The notes: a model not told the origin generated them from the sequence alone. A stretch of DNA of 64,000 nt from CABMKH01 sp040797625 (GCA_052067355.1 JBQHQH010000008.1:1-64000); one strand, 5' to 3'. Numbered from the stretch's first letter, positions 52,706-62,737 are shown. Numbers and translations: made by a program.

Positions 52706-53566
52706 CTAGAGCATTTCTTTTCTTCGTACCTTATTATACCCATCCAATATAAAATTATATGGTGGTTCTCCCAGCCTATCTTTTTCTATTTCTATGGTTA
52801 TAGTCTTGTATGTAGCCACTTGTAACTGTATAGAATCAGGTTTTGGTGGTTTAATGTCGAAGTATATTCTAAATCCGTCTCTCTGCCTTACTACCTTGTT
52901 GATAGCCATAAAATAACCTGGTGTAGGAAACTGTTTAGTAATAGTTACCAAAATGTTATTTCCGTCTTGTATTGTAACTATGCCTTCCTGATTATTAAAA
53001 GATTGAACCACCCCCAAAGTCTTAAAAGGTATGCTTTTCATTTGACTCAATACCTCCTTTACTCTTTGTAGGATAATAATAGCCTCTGCTTGAGATAGAT
53101 CTCCATTAGGATTAAAAGTTGAATTAGGTTTCCCCACTATTATCTCATATCCATATAGTATTCTTAATAATTCTATGCTATTATCTTCCATAGTATTAAT
53201 ATCTTTAAAAGGAAGTTCCACCTTTCTAGCAATCGAAAATCCTATATTTTCTAATTTCTGTCCTAAAAATTTCACCATATCATTTCTATTTAGATTGGCA
53301 TTTAGAGTCAAAATCGAAATATTATAACCATTATCCCTAAATAGAGATGCTGCTGACCTGCTAAATTCATATGCAGATATACTTCCATCAGGGTCAAGTT
53401 TTTCGAAATTATCCCTAGATAGGTATGGGAAGTAATAAGTCAAAAAAGACCTATCAATAGAATTCTTAGACCAATGATTGTCCAACTTATCTTCCATACT
53501 TGCAAAAGCAACAGTCGTACTCATAAGTAAAATAACAATAACTAACATTATACCTGCCCTTTTCAC
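52706..53566 (-). CDS. Secreted SLH-domain protein with PrcB-like C-terminal domain
   Basis: A 286-residue exported protein: signal peptide at 1-22 (ends VAFAS), then two or three S-layer-homology-like segments (DNHWSKNSIDRSFLTYYFPY, SAYEFSRSAASLFRDN, GYEIIVGKPNSTFNPNGDLSQAEAIIILQRVKEVL). The C-terminal ~100 residues contain a beta-rich region with TYKTITIEIEKDRLGEPPYNFILDG, resembling the protease-complex-type (PrcB_C) domain. It would bind the cell wall via SLH. The next gene in the same direction is another SLH protein. Confidence 0.7.
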   Translation of the reverse strand: MKRAGIMLVIVILLMSTTVAFASMEDKLDNHWSKNSIDRSFLTYYFPYLSRDNFEKLDPDGSISAYEFSRSAASLFRDNGYNISILTLNANLNRNDMVKFLGQKLENIGFSIARKVELPFKDINTMEDNSIELLRILYGYEIIVGKPNSTFNPNGDLSQAEAIIILQRVKEVLSQMKSIPFKTLGVVQSFNNQEGIVTIQDGNNILVTITKQFPTPGYFMAINKVVRQRDGFRIYFDIKPPKPDSIQLQVATYKTITIEIEKDRLGEPPYNFILDGYNKVRRKEML

Positions 53567-53647
53567 CTACACCGCCCCTTTCAATCGTTATATCTATTAT
53601 ATACTCAATAATTGAAGTCAGATGTTACAATTAAGTTACAATATTGT

Positions 53648-54658
53648 CTATTTTTTGTCATCTTGTATGACCTCTACTCCTTTAGTCTTTATCTCTACAT
53701 TTTTTATCTTACCTTGTAGAATTACCTTATCCTTACCATCTACTACTAATACATTGTCTACATATGCTTCATCTTCAACTTTAACTCTTATAGCACCATC
53801 AACTCTAGACAATATGATCTTGTCTAAATTGGAATCTCCTGTAACTACAATGGAGTTCTCTCCACCACCACGGACTATTATCTTTCCATTAATATCTACA
53901 CTATCTAAGATTACATCTCCATTTCCTACACCTTCCCCTATGATCAAGTCCCCTTCTATAGTATTTCCCTTGAGAATTACTCCCGGTACATTTATCATAG
54001 TATTCCCATTGATATCTGACTCATAGATACCTGGAGTGCTTATATATGACTTTATTATATTATCCATAAGTTGAGCAAATTCAGCCCTCGTAATATTTCC
54101 CTTTGGATTTATCTTATTTTTATGTCCCTTTATATATCCTGCTGTTATTAGACCAGATACTTCCTCTACTGCCCAAGGGGAAATGTCCTCTATATCTAAA
54201 AATCCTTCTAAGCTTGTCACTTTATCATCTATCTTAAATGCCCTAGAAACTACTGCAAAGGCTTCTTCTCTAGTAATAGGTTTCTCTGGATTTAACTTAT
54301 CTTTATTTCCATTAAAGGTCTTCATCTGAACTGCTTTTTCCATTTCATCATAGTACCAAGCCCCAGAAGACACATCCTTGAACCCATGAATAGATGCTCT
54401 TTCATATGATCTAAAGCTTCGATTTATAATAGTAGCCATCTCTGCTCTAGTTAGATTGTCATTAGGTAATATCTTTCCTTTAGAACCCTTAAGGAGGTCA
54501 TTTTTAATGGCATTTTTCAAGGCAATAGTTGACCAATCCTGCGGCATATCTTGAAACACAGGAATATCTTGTCCTTCTATGGCAAATACCTGTGTACTGC
54601 CAATCAGTATTATAGAAGTCAATATAATTGATACCCATTTTTTTAACACAAAACTCAT
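53648..54658 (-). CDS. S-layer homology (SLH) domain protein
   Basis: A 336-residue exported protein: signal peptide (ends TQVFA, about 26), then three SLH repeats, seen in QDMPQDWSTIALKNAIKNDLLKGSK, FKDVSSGAWYYDEMEKAVQMKTFNGN and DIEDISPWAVEEVSGLITAGYIKGH, each with the motif TRAE/TREE. The C-terminal half is a repetitive beta-solenoid-like region (GVILKGNTIEGDLIIGEGVG, DSVDINGKIIVRGGGENSIVV). SLH repeats bind pyruvylated wall polymer. Function of the solenoid is unknown. Confidence 0.88.
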   Translation of the reverse strand: MSFVLKKWVSIILTSIILIGSTQVFAIEGQDIPVFQDMPQDWSTIALKNAIKNDLLKGSKGKILPNDNLTRAEMATIINRSFRSYERASIHGFKDVSSGAWYYDEMEKAVQMKTFNGNKDKLNPEKPITREEAFAVVSRAFKIDDKVTSLEGFLDIEDISPWAVEEVSGLITAGYIKGHKNKINPKGNITRAEFAQLMDNIIKSYISTPGIYESDINGNTMINVPGVILKGNTIEGDLIIGEGVGNGDVILDSVDINGKIIVRGGGENSIVVTGDSNLDKIILSRVDGAIRVKVEDEAYVDNVLVVDGKDKVILQGKIKNVEIKTKGVEVIQDDKK

Positions 54659-54675
54659 CTCCTCTTAAGTTCCCA

Positions 54676-55521
54676 TTACTTTTCCAATATTCCTACTACC
54701 ATTCTGACAAATCCTTCCTTTAACCCTGGAGTCTTAGCCAATGGTTTCAAGAAATTTCTAAGTGGAACCTCATTATAGTACATAATCTTATAGTCTGTCT
54801 CTTTTAATATACTATTAAATCTCTTTATAGTCATCTCATTTATGTATGAAAAGTATTCCTTTCCTTCCTTATTCTTGGAAATTCTAAAGTTTATCCTGCT
54901 CTCCCCATCAGGTAAATCCTTTACTAGATCCTTATATACCTGTATAAGAGTCTCATCACTAAAAAATAGATGTACCCATGGGAAACCTATTACATCACTT
55001 AAGTGAGCCCCAAATGGATGATAGTATGGTGGGAAATTTACATACAATCTTCCCCCTGGTTTAAGCACTCTATGACATTCCCTAAGAACTTCTAGTGGCT
55101 CATCAACATGCTCCATAGCATCATTCATTATAATAGTATCAAAAGAATTATCATCAAAAGGTATATTTGCTGCATCTCCCAATACAAACTCAAATTTGTC
55201 CTCTAACCCCTTTTTCTGAGCTAAGGCATTTGCCTCTTCCTCATAGTGGTCTACTACTTCAATACCCCATACCTTTTCAACTCCCTGAGATGCATAAAAC
55301 AAGGTCTTTCCTCCTGCACCACAGCCAATATCTAGTACTTTTTTATCCTTAAACATTTCCTCTTTACTGACTCTATCTAAATAAAATCTTAAAGTATCTT
55401 CTCCCTTTTCATATTGCCACTCAGCATATGTCTTTACACCTTGATTTTGTAGGTTGAACGGATGAACAGGTAGAGGAAATATTTTATTAACTACCTTACA
55501 TAATGATACTCCTAATCCCAT
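54676..55521 (-). CDS. Class I SAM-dependent methyltransferase
   Basis: A 281-residue methyltransferase. Motif I KVLDIGCGAGGKTLFYAS (about 60-75), the acidic residue in VWGIEVVDHYEEEAN, motif around GDAANIPFDDNSFDTIIMNDAMEHVDEPLEVLRECHRVLKPGGRLYVNFP, typical of Methyltransf_11/25 proteins. No membrane segments. Substrate cannot be told. Start ATG 55521. It lies 17 bp upstream of the second SLH gene, so a cell-envelope role is possible but unsupported. Confidence 0.88.
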   Translation of the reverse strand: MGLGVSLCKVVNKIFPLPVHPFNLQNQGVKTYAEWQYEKGEDTLRFYLDRVSKEEMFKDKKVLDIGCGAGGKTLFYASQGVEKVWGIEVVDHYEEEANALAQKKGLEDKFEFVLGDAANIPFDDNSFDTIIMNDAMEHVDEPLEVLRECHRVLKPGGRLYVNFPPYYHPFGAHLSDVIGFPWVHLFFSDETLIQVYKDLVKDLPDGESRINFRISKNKEGKEYFSYINEMTIKRFNSILKETDYKIMYYNEVPLRNFLKPLAKTPGLKEGFVRMVVGILEK

Positions 55522-55594
55522 ATTAAAACCTCTTTCCTTTAAATAATATTAAATCAATTATAACCTAATTATATATATAAATCCATAATTCATT

Positions 55595-55616
55595 ATAAAG
55601 AAAACTTATATCAGAT
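55595..55616. repeat. Partial repeat-element end, copy C
   Basis: These 22 bases are identical to the left end of copy B (52536-52557). No right half was found, so it is a solo end or remnant. Confidence 0.5.
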
Positions 55617-55633
55617 AGAGTTTATACTCAATT

Positions 55634-55660
55634 AAAAAAAGGAGGCTCTTTCGAGTCTCC
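55634..55660 (-). terminator. Terminator of the 5'-nucleotidase gene
   Basis: GGAGACTC-GAAA-GAGCCTCC stem (one mismatch) with a T7 tail on the minus strand, six bases after the stop. Confidence 0.9.
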
Positions 55661-55665
55661 ATATC

Positions 55666-57507
55666 CTATGGTACTAATATTACCTGTCCTGGGAATATTA
55701 GATGAGGATTTTTAATCTCATTATATTCAGCTAATTCTTGCCATGTTTTACCGAATTTCCTAGCTATCTTCCATAATACATCTCCTGATTCAACTACATA
55801 TTTCTGTGCAGCCACTTGTGGTACAGAAGTTGGTTCTGGTTTTGACTCTGGTTTTGATGCTGGTTCTGGAACTGGCTTTGCCTCAGGTTTAACTTCTGCT
55901 TCTTCTCTTGGTTTAGATGGCTCTAGTTTTTCCACTTCTTTTGGTTCATCTACAGACTTTGCTTCTTTTACCAATCTAACTCTACCTTCTACGATTGGAG
56001 CAACTTCTCCGACTTCCTTGAAGTAATCTATGAGTACATCTGATAATAATCCACCTTCAGCTACAAATGGTTTGCCTTCAAACATAGTGTATCCGTCTCC
56101 ACCACTAGCCATAAAGTCATTTGTAACTAATTTATATGTCTTATTTGGATCTAAAGCCTCTCCCTTTACAAGAACCTCTTCTATTCTACTTCCAATTTCT
56201 TTTTCTGGATTAAATTCATATACCATGCCGCTTACATGTGGAAAATGTCCTGCTTCGTCTGGATAAGTATCTACTCCACGTTCCAATGCTTCCAAAAGCT
56301 CTGAACCTTTTACCTCTATAACTGCAAGAGTGTTAGTAAATGGAAATGCAGTCAATATATCATTTATCTTGATATCCCCAGCAGATATAGATGCTCTAAT
56401 TCCTCCACCATTAGTAAATGCTATATCTGCCCCAGTGGATTTTAACATAGCATCTGTAATCAAATTACCTAAATTAGTTTCTCCTGTCCTTACTTTACCT
56501 CTTTCACCTTCTAGATCTACTTTTGACTTTCCTACTACTACATCTACTATTGGCTTATTTATCTCTTCAATCTTAGCTATTTCCTTTTCAACTTCTTCAT
56601 TTGGAGTATAGTCTTTAGCTTCTTCAAAAGATATCAATTTACCTTCTTTTTTGATTACTTTTCCATCTTCAATCTCAATATCTACAACTCCTATGTTCTT
56701 TGTATAGGATTCTGCTTGAACTAATAGAGTATCTCCATGTGTTTCATTTAAAATTTCATGACTATGACCATCTACTATTAAGTCTATGCCCTCTACCTTT
56801 TCTGCTACCTCTTTAGAAGTAGTCTCTAAGGAACCTTCTATTCCTAGGTGAACTAAAGCTATAATAAAATCTACTTTTTCTTTCTCTAATTCTTTTACCA
56901 TTTTTTCAGCTACACTGACTGGACTTTCAAATTTAATACCTTCAGTATTATCTGGGTGAGATTTATACTTTGTCTCTTCTGTCCCCAATCCAAAGATTCC
57001 AACTCTCAATCCATTTTCAAGTTCTTTAATTACATATGGTTCAAAATCTGAACTACCATCAGACTCCTTAACTATATTGGAACCTACTATTGGAAACTTT
57101 GCTCTTTCTTTTAATTCCAATAGTCTATCGTAGCCATAGTTGAAGTCATGATTTCCAGGAACCATTGCATCAAATCCTACTAGATTCATTAAATCTACCA
57201 TGGTCTCTCCCTTAGTTACATTTACCAATGTAGTACCATGCAATGTATCTCCTGCATTTAATAATAGAAGATTGGGATTTTCTTTTCTCAATTCATCTAC
57301 TTTTGTCTTTAATCTAGCATATCCAATAGCTGTTTCTCTTTCATCAAGTTCTACTCTGCCATGTATATCGTTTAAATGAACTATTGTAAGTTTCTTTACA
57401 TCCGCGTCATCAGCAAACGTTGTCAGTGGCATTGCTCCCAATACTATACCTATTACTAATGCTAATGATAGAAATAGATTGAGAACTCTTTTGTTTCTAA
57501 AACTCAT
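55666..57507 (-). CDS. Secreted 5'-nucleotidase/cyclic phosphodiesterase with LysM domain
   Basis: A 613-residue exported metallophosphoesterase of the UshA type. Signal peptide at about 1-32. Metal-site motifs: IVHLNDIHGRVE, NAGDTLHGTTLV, VPGNHDFNYG, ALVHLGIEG and IVDGHSHEILN (about 40-250). The nucleotide-binding C-terminal domain has TNLGNLITDAMLKSTGADIAFTNGGGIRASI and FMASGGDGYTMFEG. Then a Pro/Glu-rich linker (about 510-565) leads to a C-terminal LysM domain (YVVESGDVLWKIARKFGKTW) that would hold it on peptidoglycan. It would release nucleosides for uptake. Confidence 0.93.
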   Translation of the reverse strand: MSFRNKRVLNLFLSLALVIGIVLGAMPLTTFADDADVKKLTIVHLNDIHGRVELDERETAIGYARLKTKVDELRKENPNLLLLNAGDTLHGTTLVNVTKGETMVDLMNLVGFDAMVPGNHDFNYGYDRLLELKERAKFPIVGSNIVKESDGSSDFEPYVIKELENGLRVGIFGLGTEETKYKSHPDNTEGIKFESPVSVAEKMVKELEKEKVDFIIALVHLGIEGSLETTSKEVAEKVEGIDLIVDGHSHEILNETHGDTLLVQAESYTKNIGVVDIEIEDGKVIKKEGKLISFEEAKDYTPNEEVEKEIAKIEEINKPIVDVVVGKSKVDLEGERGKVRTGETNLGNLITDAMLKSTGADIAFTNGGGIRASISAGDIKINDILTAFPFTNTLAVIEVKGSELLEALERGVDTYPDEAGHFPHVSGMVYEFNPEKEIGSRIEEVLVKGEALDPNKTYKLVTNDFMASGGDGYTMFEGKPFVAEGGLLSDVLIDYFKEVGEVAPIVEGRVRLVKEAKSVDEPKEVEKLEPSKPREEAEVKPEAKPVPEPASKPESKPEPTSVPQVAAQKYVVESGDVLWKIARKFGKTWQELAEYNEIKNPHLIFPGQVILVP

Positions 57508-57609
57508 AAATATAACCCCCTAATTTTATATTTAATATTATCTTACCCAATTATATCATATATTCCACCTATTTTTACCATTAGTTTTTCTGACGATACA
57601 ACATAAATA

Positions 57610-57680
57610 AAGTGCTTAGCCATTCTTTTCGCTTGAAAGTATCATAAATCTTTCAGAGGCAATCACTAAGCTAAGCACTT
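57610..57680 (-). terminator. Branched hairpin between the TetR and nucleotidase genes
   Basis: AAGTGCTTAGC and GCTAAGCACTT (exact 11-bp arms, 49 nt apart) enclose a second stem, TGAAAG/CTTTCA. On the minus strand it is followed by TATTTATG. It is 76 bp past the TetR stop. It could be a terminator or a structured RNA or element. Confidence 0.5.
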
Positions 57681-57755
57681 CATATTTTGATTATCATAAT
57701 AGAAGATAGACTATAAAATATGTCTCGACTTTATAGCTATCCTCTGTTAATTACT

Positions 57756-58334
57756 TTATCTCAATTTAATTCCATCAAACACCATATCTATAACAACTTT
57801 ACTATCAATAGTATCATCCTCAGATATGATCCTCTTTATATTACTTCCATTGATGACACTCAAAAGAACAACACCAGCCATCTCTATATCTATCCCAGGG
57901 TCCAATTCCCCATTCTCTATTCCCTCTTCTACCAGCTTCAAAACAAATTGAAATATCCTCTGGTGCATTTTAATAATATGAGGTCTAATAGATTCAGAGA
58001 TATTTTCAAATCTAAAAAAGCTCTGTTCTATTACATCTGCATGTGCACTTATAAAATTCCAATGAAAATCTAATAGAGCCATTAACTTATCCCTTACAGT
58101 AATTTGGTTAGAAGTGGATTCTGTTGCAGCCTCAATATATGATTCAAACACATACTGCAACATTGCTTGAAATATCTCCTTCTTGCTATTAAAGTATTCA
58201 TACACAGTACCTTTTCCGATTCCAGCCTTTATAGCTATATCTTCTACCTTTCCTTTATAGAAACCATGCTCTCCAAATACTTCCATGGCAGATTCGATTA
58301 TCTCAATTCTCCTCTGTTCTTTTAAATCCCTCAT
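57756..58334 (-). CDS. TetR-family regulator of the efflux operon
   Basis: A 192-residue TetR regulator. The N-terminal HTH at about 5-50 is RIEIIESAMEVFGEHGFYKGKVEDIAIKAGIGKGTVYEYFNSKKEIFQAML. The C-terminal ligand domain is variable. It is co-directional with and 11 bp after the RND pump gene, in a membrane-fusion/pump/regulator operon. Probable ligand-responsive repressor of the operon, acting at the dyad at 62711-62728, though the second TetR gene at 62846 is an alternative. Confidence 0.88.
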   Translation of the reverse strand: MRDLKEQRRIEIIESAMEVFGEHGFYKGKVEDIAIKAGIGKGTVYEYFNSKKEIFQAMLQYVFESYIEAATESTSNQITVRDKLMALLDFHWNFISAHADVIEQSFFRFENISESIRPHIIKMHQRIFQFVLKLVEEGIENGELDPGIDIEMAGVVLLSVINGSNIKRIISEDDTIDSKVVIDMVFDGIKLR

Positions 58335-58345
58335 CTTCTCCCCCT

Positions 58346-61300
58346 CTATTCTTCAATACTGCTTTCCTTTATTCTTCCTATCTTCCTCTTGAATTTTTCA
58401 GCTATATCATCAAATACAGTATATAATATAGGAACAAATACTAATGTCAATATAGTAGAAAATGTCAATCCCCCTATAACAACTATAGCCATAGGAGCTT
58501 GAGTCTCTGCACCTGCTCCAATCTTTAATGCCAAAGGTACAAGTCCTAGAACCGTAGTCAATGTAGTCATTAAAATAGGTCTCAATCTGATAGGTCCTGC
58601 AATTTTAATAGCCTCAAATTTGTCTTTACCTTCACTACGCAATATATTTATATAGTCTATTAAAACTATACCATTATTAACTACAATTCCAGCCAACATT
58701 ATTACCCCTATAAAAGCAGTTACCCCAAATGGTGTATTTGTAACAAATAATGCTAAAGAACCACCGGCAAAAGCCAGAGGGATTGTAAACATGATTATAA
58801 ATGGATGAACCAAAGATTCAAACTGAGCTGCCATTACCATATATATCAATACAGTAGCAAGAACAAGGGCCAACAATAGCTGTCCAAATGCCTCCATCAT
58901 CTGCTCATTCTCTCCACCTATTTCATAATAGTATCCATCTGGAAATTCATAGTCCTTAAGCTTAGACTCTATGTCTCTAGTGATACTTCTCAAATCTCTT
59001 TCCGAAATCTGACTAGTAACTGTAACAGTTCTCTCTTGATTTTCACGATTGATAGAAATAGGTCCCTTAACTACAGATATATCTGCTACATGGTTTAAAG
59101 GTACATTTAATCCCATTGGAGTTGTTATACTCAACTGTCCAATATTAGATATACTGTCACTGATATCCTCTACTCCTCTGATTACTACATCTATCTCGTC
59201 TCCCTGGTCCTTATATTTAGTAGCAGTAGTCCCCGCAGCACCAGTACGAACAGCAGACGCAATCTGAGAAGTACTCAAACCATATATTGCTGCATTCTCT
59301 CTATTAACTACAACTTCCAATTCAGGAACAGAATCACTTAAACTTGTCTTTATGTCCCTAGTACCTTCTACAGACTGAATAACCTCTTTTATGTCATTAG
59401 ATATCTCTTCTAGGATATCCAGTTCACTTCCCTTAATAATTAGATTTACAGGATCACCTGAACTCATAGACCCCATCTGTGAAGTTTCACTAACAGTCAT
59501 CTCTGCCCCTGGAATATCCTTTAAATATCCTCTAATCTCCTCTGAAACTTCATTGGTACTTCTCTTTCTGTCCTTTAAATCCACTAGATTGACGGAGATA
59601 GTTCCACTACTAGAAGAACTGCCACCCATACTCATGATTCCACCAGAACCTAGATTAGTAAATACAACGTCTATTTCTGGTATCTCTTCCAACTTCTGCT
59701 CTACAATCTGAGCTACTTCATCTACTTCATATATATCAGATCCCAATGGTAAATCTATACTAATAGATATACTTCCCTCATCTGTTGAAGGGAAAAATTC
59801 CATACCTACACCAATTAGACTAGCAATACCTACAAAGAACAATACAATGGAAAATATAATAGTAGTCTTTCTATGACTTAAGCTAAATTCCAAAATCTTT
59901 TTATATCCTCTTTCTAATCTCTCATATATATTATCAAATCTTCTATATAAGAAATCAAGTCTCTTCTTCTTTCCTGAAGCTTTATCATCTAAATCTACCT
60001 TTAAAATCTCAGACGATAACATAGGAATAAAAGTCAATGCTACTAAAAGTGATGCTACTAAGGATAATGTAACTGTCAATGCAAAATCCTTGAATAGAAT
60101 ACCTACCATTCCCTTGACAAATACTATAGGTAAAAATACTGCAATAGTAGTAAGAGTTGAAGCAGTAATAGACATCCCAACTTCGGAAGCTCCTTGTATA
60201 GCTGCTTCTTCTCTAGTATGACCTTGAGTCCTAAACCTATATATATTCTCCAAAACTACAATGGCACTATCTACAAGCATCCCTACTGCCAATGCCAGTC
60301 CACCTAAAGTCATCATATTCAATGTGATTCCATTCATATATAACAATATAAAAGAAGCAATCAAAGAAATAGGAATAGATATACCTATAATAAGTGTAGT
60401 CCTAATATTCTTTAAAAAGACATATAGAACTATAATGGCAAAAGCAGAACCAACAACAACATTACTTACAACATTATTTATAGAATCTTTAATAAAAGTA
60501 GAGGAATCCAATACCACCTCAATATCTATATCAGAATACTCCTCTTTTAACTTCTCAACTTCTTTGTTGATTCTCTCAGCTACCTGTACTGTATTTTCCC
60601 CAGATTGCTTTTGTATGGAGATATTTATACTATCTCTTCCATTTGTTCTAGAAATAGCACTTACGTCATTAGTAGTAAGCTCCACATTGGCAACATCTCC
60701 TAGAGAGATTATAGCACCGCTATTGAGACTGATGGGAAGATTTTTTATCTCATCTATACTATTAAACTCTCCCTTCACTCTTATAGTAAGCTCTTGCACA
60801 CCATTTTTTACTGTTCCACCTGGAAGGTTCATATTGTTTGAAACCAATACCTGACTCAGTTGATCTATACTCAATCCATAATCTGACAACTTCCAAGGAT
60901 CTACTGTTATCCTTATTTCATCTACAAGTCCTCCGTCAATACTGACAGATGCCACTCCCTCTAATCTTTCAAATCTCTGTTGAATTTCATCTTCAGCAAG
61001 TGCCTGCAATCCTGCAAGATCTCCATTGTTAGAAAGGGATATCTGTATAATAGGCATTGCATTTGGATCCATCTTTATAACTATAGGTTGTGTAGCGTCA
61101 TCTGGTAGAGCTCCCTTTACTAGGTCCACCTTCTCACGCATTTCCAAAGCAGCAAAGTTCATATCCGTTCCAAAATCAAATTGAGCAATTACAATAGATT
61201 GACCTTGGGCAGATATAGAGCTTATCTTATCTATATTTCCTACAGTAGCTACAGCCCCTTCAATCCTCTTTGTAATCAGGTTCTCTATTTCCTGAGGTCC

Positions 61301-61462
61301 AGCCCCAGAATAAGAGGTAGATACAATGGTCACAGGAATCTCAATTTCAGGAAATAAATCAATAGGCAACCCAGCTAAAGATACTACACCTAATATTATA
61401 ACCATCAAAACAATCATAGTTATAGTAACAGGTCTCTTTACAGCAAATTTTGATAAATTCAA
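58346..61462 (-). CDS. RND-family efflux pump (AcrB/MdtB type)
   Basis: A 1038-residue RND transporter with 12 helices: an N-terminal helix (KFAVKRPVTITMIVLMVIILGVVSLAG), a large periplasmic-type loop, and a membrane core with AVGMLVDSAIVVLENIYRF, the family's GXXXDXXXXXXEN motif in helix 4. Other RND signatures are ITASTLTTIAVFLPIVFVKG and PLAFAGGSLALFV. It lies just after the membrane-fusion gene (2 bp). It exports drugs or lipophilic compounds using proton motive force. In a Gram-positive cell there is no outer-membrane partner. Confidence 0.93.
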   Translation of the reverse strand: MNLSKFAVKRPVTITMIVLMVIILGVVSLAGLPIDLFPEIEIPVTIVSTSYSGAGPQEIENLITKRIEGAVATVGNIDKISSISAQGQSIVIAQFDFGTDMNFAALEMREKVDLVKGALPDDATQPIVIKMDPNAMPIIQISLSNNGDLAGLQALAEDEIQQRFERLEGVASVSIDGGLVDEIRITVDPWKLSDYGLSIDQLSQVLVSNNMNLPGGTVKNGVQELTIRVKGEFNSIDEIKNLPISLNSGAIISLGDVANVELTTNDVSAISRTNGRDSINISIQKQSGENTVQVAERINKEVEKLKEEYSDIDIEVVLDSSTFIKDSINNVVSNVVVGSAFAIIVLYVFLKNIRTTLIIGISIPISLIASFILLYMNGITLNMMTLGGLALAVGMLVDSAIVVLENIYRFRTQGHTREEAAIQGASEVGMSITASTLTTIAVFLPIVFVKGMVGILFKDFALTVTLSLVASLLVALTFIPMLSSEILKVDLDDKASGKKKRLDFLYRRFDNIYERLERGYKKILEFSLSHRKTTIIFSIVLFFVGIASLIGVGMEFFPSTDEGSISISIDLPLGSDIYEVDEVAQIVEQKLEEIPEIDVVFTNLGSGGIMSMGGSSSSSGTISVNLVDLKDRKRSTNEVSEEIRGYLKDIPGAEMTVSETSQMGSMSSGDPVNLIIKGSELDILEEISNDIKEVIQSVEGTRDIKTSLSDSVPELEVVVNRENAAIYGLSTSQIASAVRTGAAGTTATKYKDQGDEIDVVIRGVEDISDSISNIGQLSITTPMGLNVPLNHVADISVVKGPISINRENQERTVTVTSQISERDLRSITRDIESKLKDYEFPDGYYYEIGGENEQMMEAFGQLLLALVLATVLIYMVMAAQFESLVHPFIIMFTIPLAFAGGSLALFVTNTPFGVTAFIGVIMLAGIVVNNGIVLIDYINILRSEGKDKFEAIKIAGPIRLRPILMTTLTTVLGLVPLALKIGAGAETQAPMAIVVIGGLTFSTILTLVFVPILYTVFDDIAEKFKRKIGRIKESSIEE

Positions 61463-61464
61463 TA

Positions 61465-62682
61465 TTATTCACCCCTTATGACTTTAACCTTTCTGCCATC
61501 TTCCACATAGTGCTGTCCCTTTATAATGAGATTTTCACCTTCTACTAGGCCTTCCTTTACTTCCACATATTCTCCATTATCAAATCCTAACTCTACTACT
61601 CTCCTTACAGCCCTATCATCTTCTACTACAAATACTACTTTTTCTCCCTCATCATCTAAAACCGCATTACTATTAACAACTATAGTTGACTCTATTTTAT
61701 CTATATTTAAATTGACCTCTCCATTCATTCCAGGTCTTATCTTTTTATCTTCATTATCTATATATACCTTTACAGAATATAACTTGTTTCCTACATCAGC
61801 AGTTGGACTGATATAGTCTACAATACAAGTCTTAACACCTTCAAATGCTGCTGGAATACTTACCTCTACTTCTTGATTTAATTCCAATCTATTTACTACA
61901 TCTTCTGTAAGATCTATCTGAATATACACTCTATCTAGATCCACCATGGTAACTGCAACCTGTCCGTTAGAAGCAATTTGCCCTTTCTTTACATTCAATG
62001 TGGATATAATACCATCTATTGGAGCTTTCACTACAGTGTTATCCACATTATCCACAGCTTGACCATGGGATATCTCTGCTTGACTCAATTGTTCTTCTGC
62101 TTGTTTAATAGCTATCTCTGCTTGACTTATCTGTCTTTCTGCCACCTCCAGCTGATTAGATGAAGCAGCTAATTCTGCCTGCTCTAATTGAGCCTTTGAG
62201 ATTGCTCCCTGATCATAGAGTTCTTTAGACCTCTCTAAATCTACTATAGCCTTATCCACTCTTTCCTTAGTCAATTCATAATTAGCTATAGCAGTCTCCA
62301 ATCCATTTTGTGCCTGTTCTACACCTTTTCTAGCCATATTAATAGAAACTTCAGCCTGCTGAACTCCTTTAGATATATCATCTTGTTCTAATACAAATAA
62401 GATAGTATCCTTCGTTACTCTATCTCCTAACTCTACATTTACTCTCTCTACCGTTCCCGGCACCTTAGGCATTATCATGATTTCCTCATTTGCAACTACT
62501 CTACCACTGAACCTCTTAGTATTTGCAATATCACCCTTTATTACCTCCTGTGTCTCCACAGCTATATAATCTTCCTCCACTTCAACATCTACATCTTTAC
62601 TTTTCCCACAAGCTATAGATGTTATTGTCAATAAAACCAATAGAATAAATAGGCAAAGCCTATTCCCAACTCTCCTAGACAT
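61465..62682 (-). CDS. RND membrane-fusion lipoprotein (HlyD type)
   Basis: About 405 residues. Lipoprotein signal with LLTITSIACGKSKD (Cys about 25). HlyD-like pattern: barrel-sandwich half (VMPKVPGTVERVNVELGDRVTKDTILFVLEQDDI), a long coiled coil (about 120-215, with SKAQLEQAELAASSNQLEVA), the second half lipoyl segment (APIDGIISTLNVKKGQIAS), and the C-terminal beta-barrel. ATG 62682 is used because GGGAGGT is five bases upstream; an upstream in-frame ATG lacks one and would place the signal peptide internally. First gene of the efflux operon. Confidence 0.9.
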   Translation of the reverse strand: MSRRVGNRLCLFILLVLLTITSIACGKSKDVDVEVEEDYIAVETQEVIKGDIANTKRFSGRVVANEEIMIMPKVPGTVERVNVELGDRVTKDTILFVLEQDDISKGVQQAEVSINMARKGVEQAQNGLETAIANYELTKERVDKAIVDLERSKELYDQGAISKAQLEQAELAASSNQLEVAERQISQAEIAIKQAEEQLSQAEISHGQAVDNVDNTVVKAPIDGIISTLNVKKGQIASNGQVAVTMVDLDRVYIQIDLTEDVVNRLELNQEVEVSIPAAFEGVKTCIVDYISPTADVGNKLYSVKVYIDNEDKKIRPGMNGEVNLNIDKIESTIVVNSNAVLDDEGEKVVFVVEDDRAVRRVVELGFDNGEYVEVKEGLVEGENLIIKGQHYVEDGRKVKVIRGE

Positions 62683-62710
62683 GATGTACCTCCCATTATA
62701 AAATAAGTTG

Positions 62711-62728
62711 ACCGACCAGTAGGTCGGT
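62711..62728. promoter_or_regulatory. TetR-type operator of the efflux operon
   Basis: ACCGACC-AGTA-GGTCGGT is a perfect 7-bp dyad with the sequence common to TetR-family operators. It lies just downstream of the predicted start of transcription. Confidence 0.75.
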
Positions 62729-62737
62729 GATTGTCCT

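Noticed and set aside
60261..60854. Long open frames antisense to the RND pump and to other large genes
   Set aside because: They mirror real genes in the opposite frame, lack RBS and recognisable domains.
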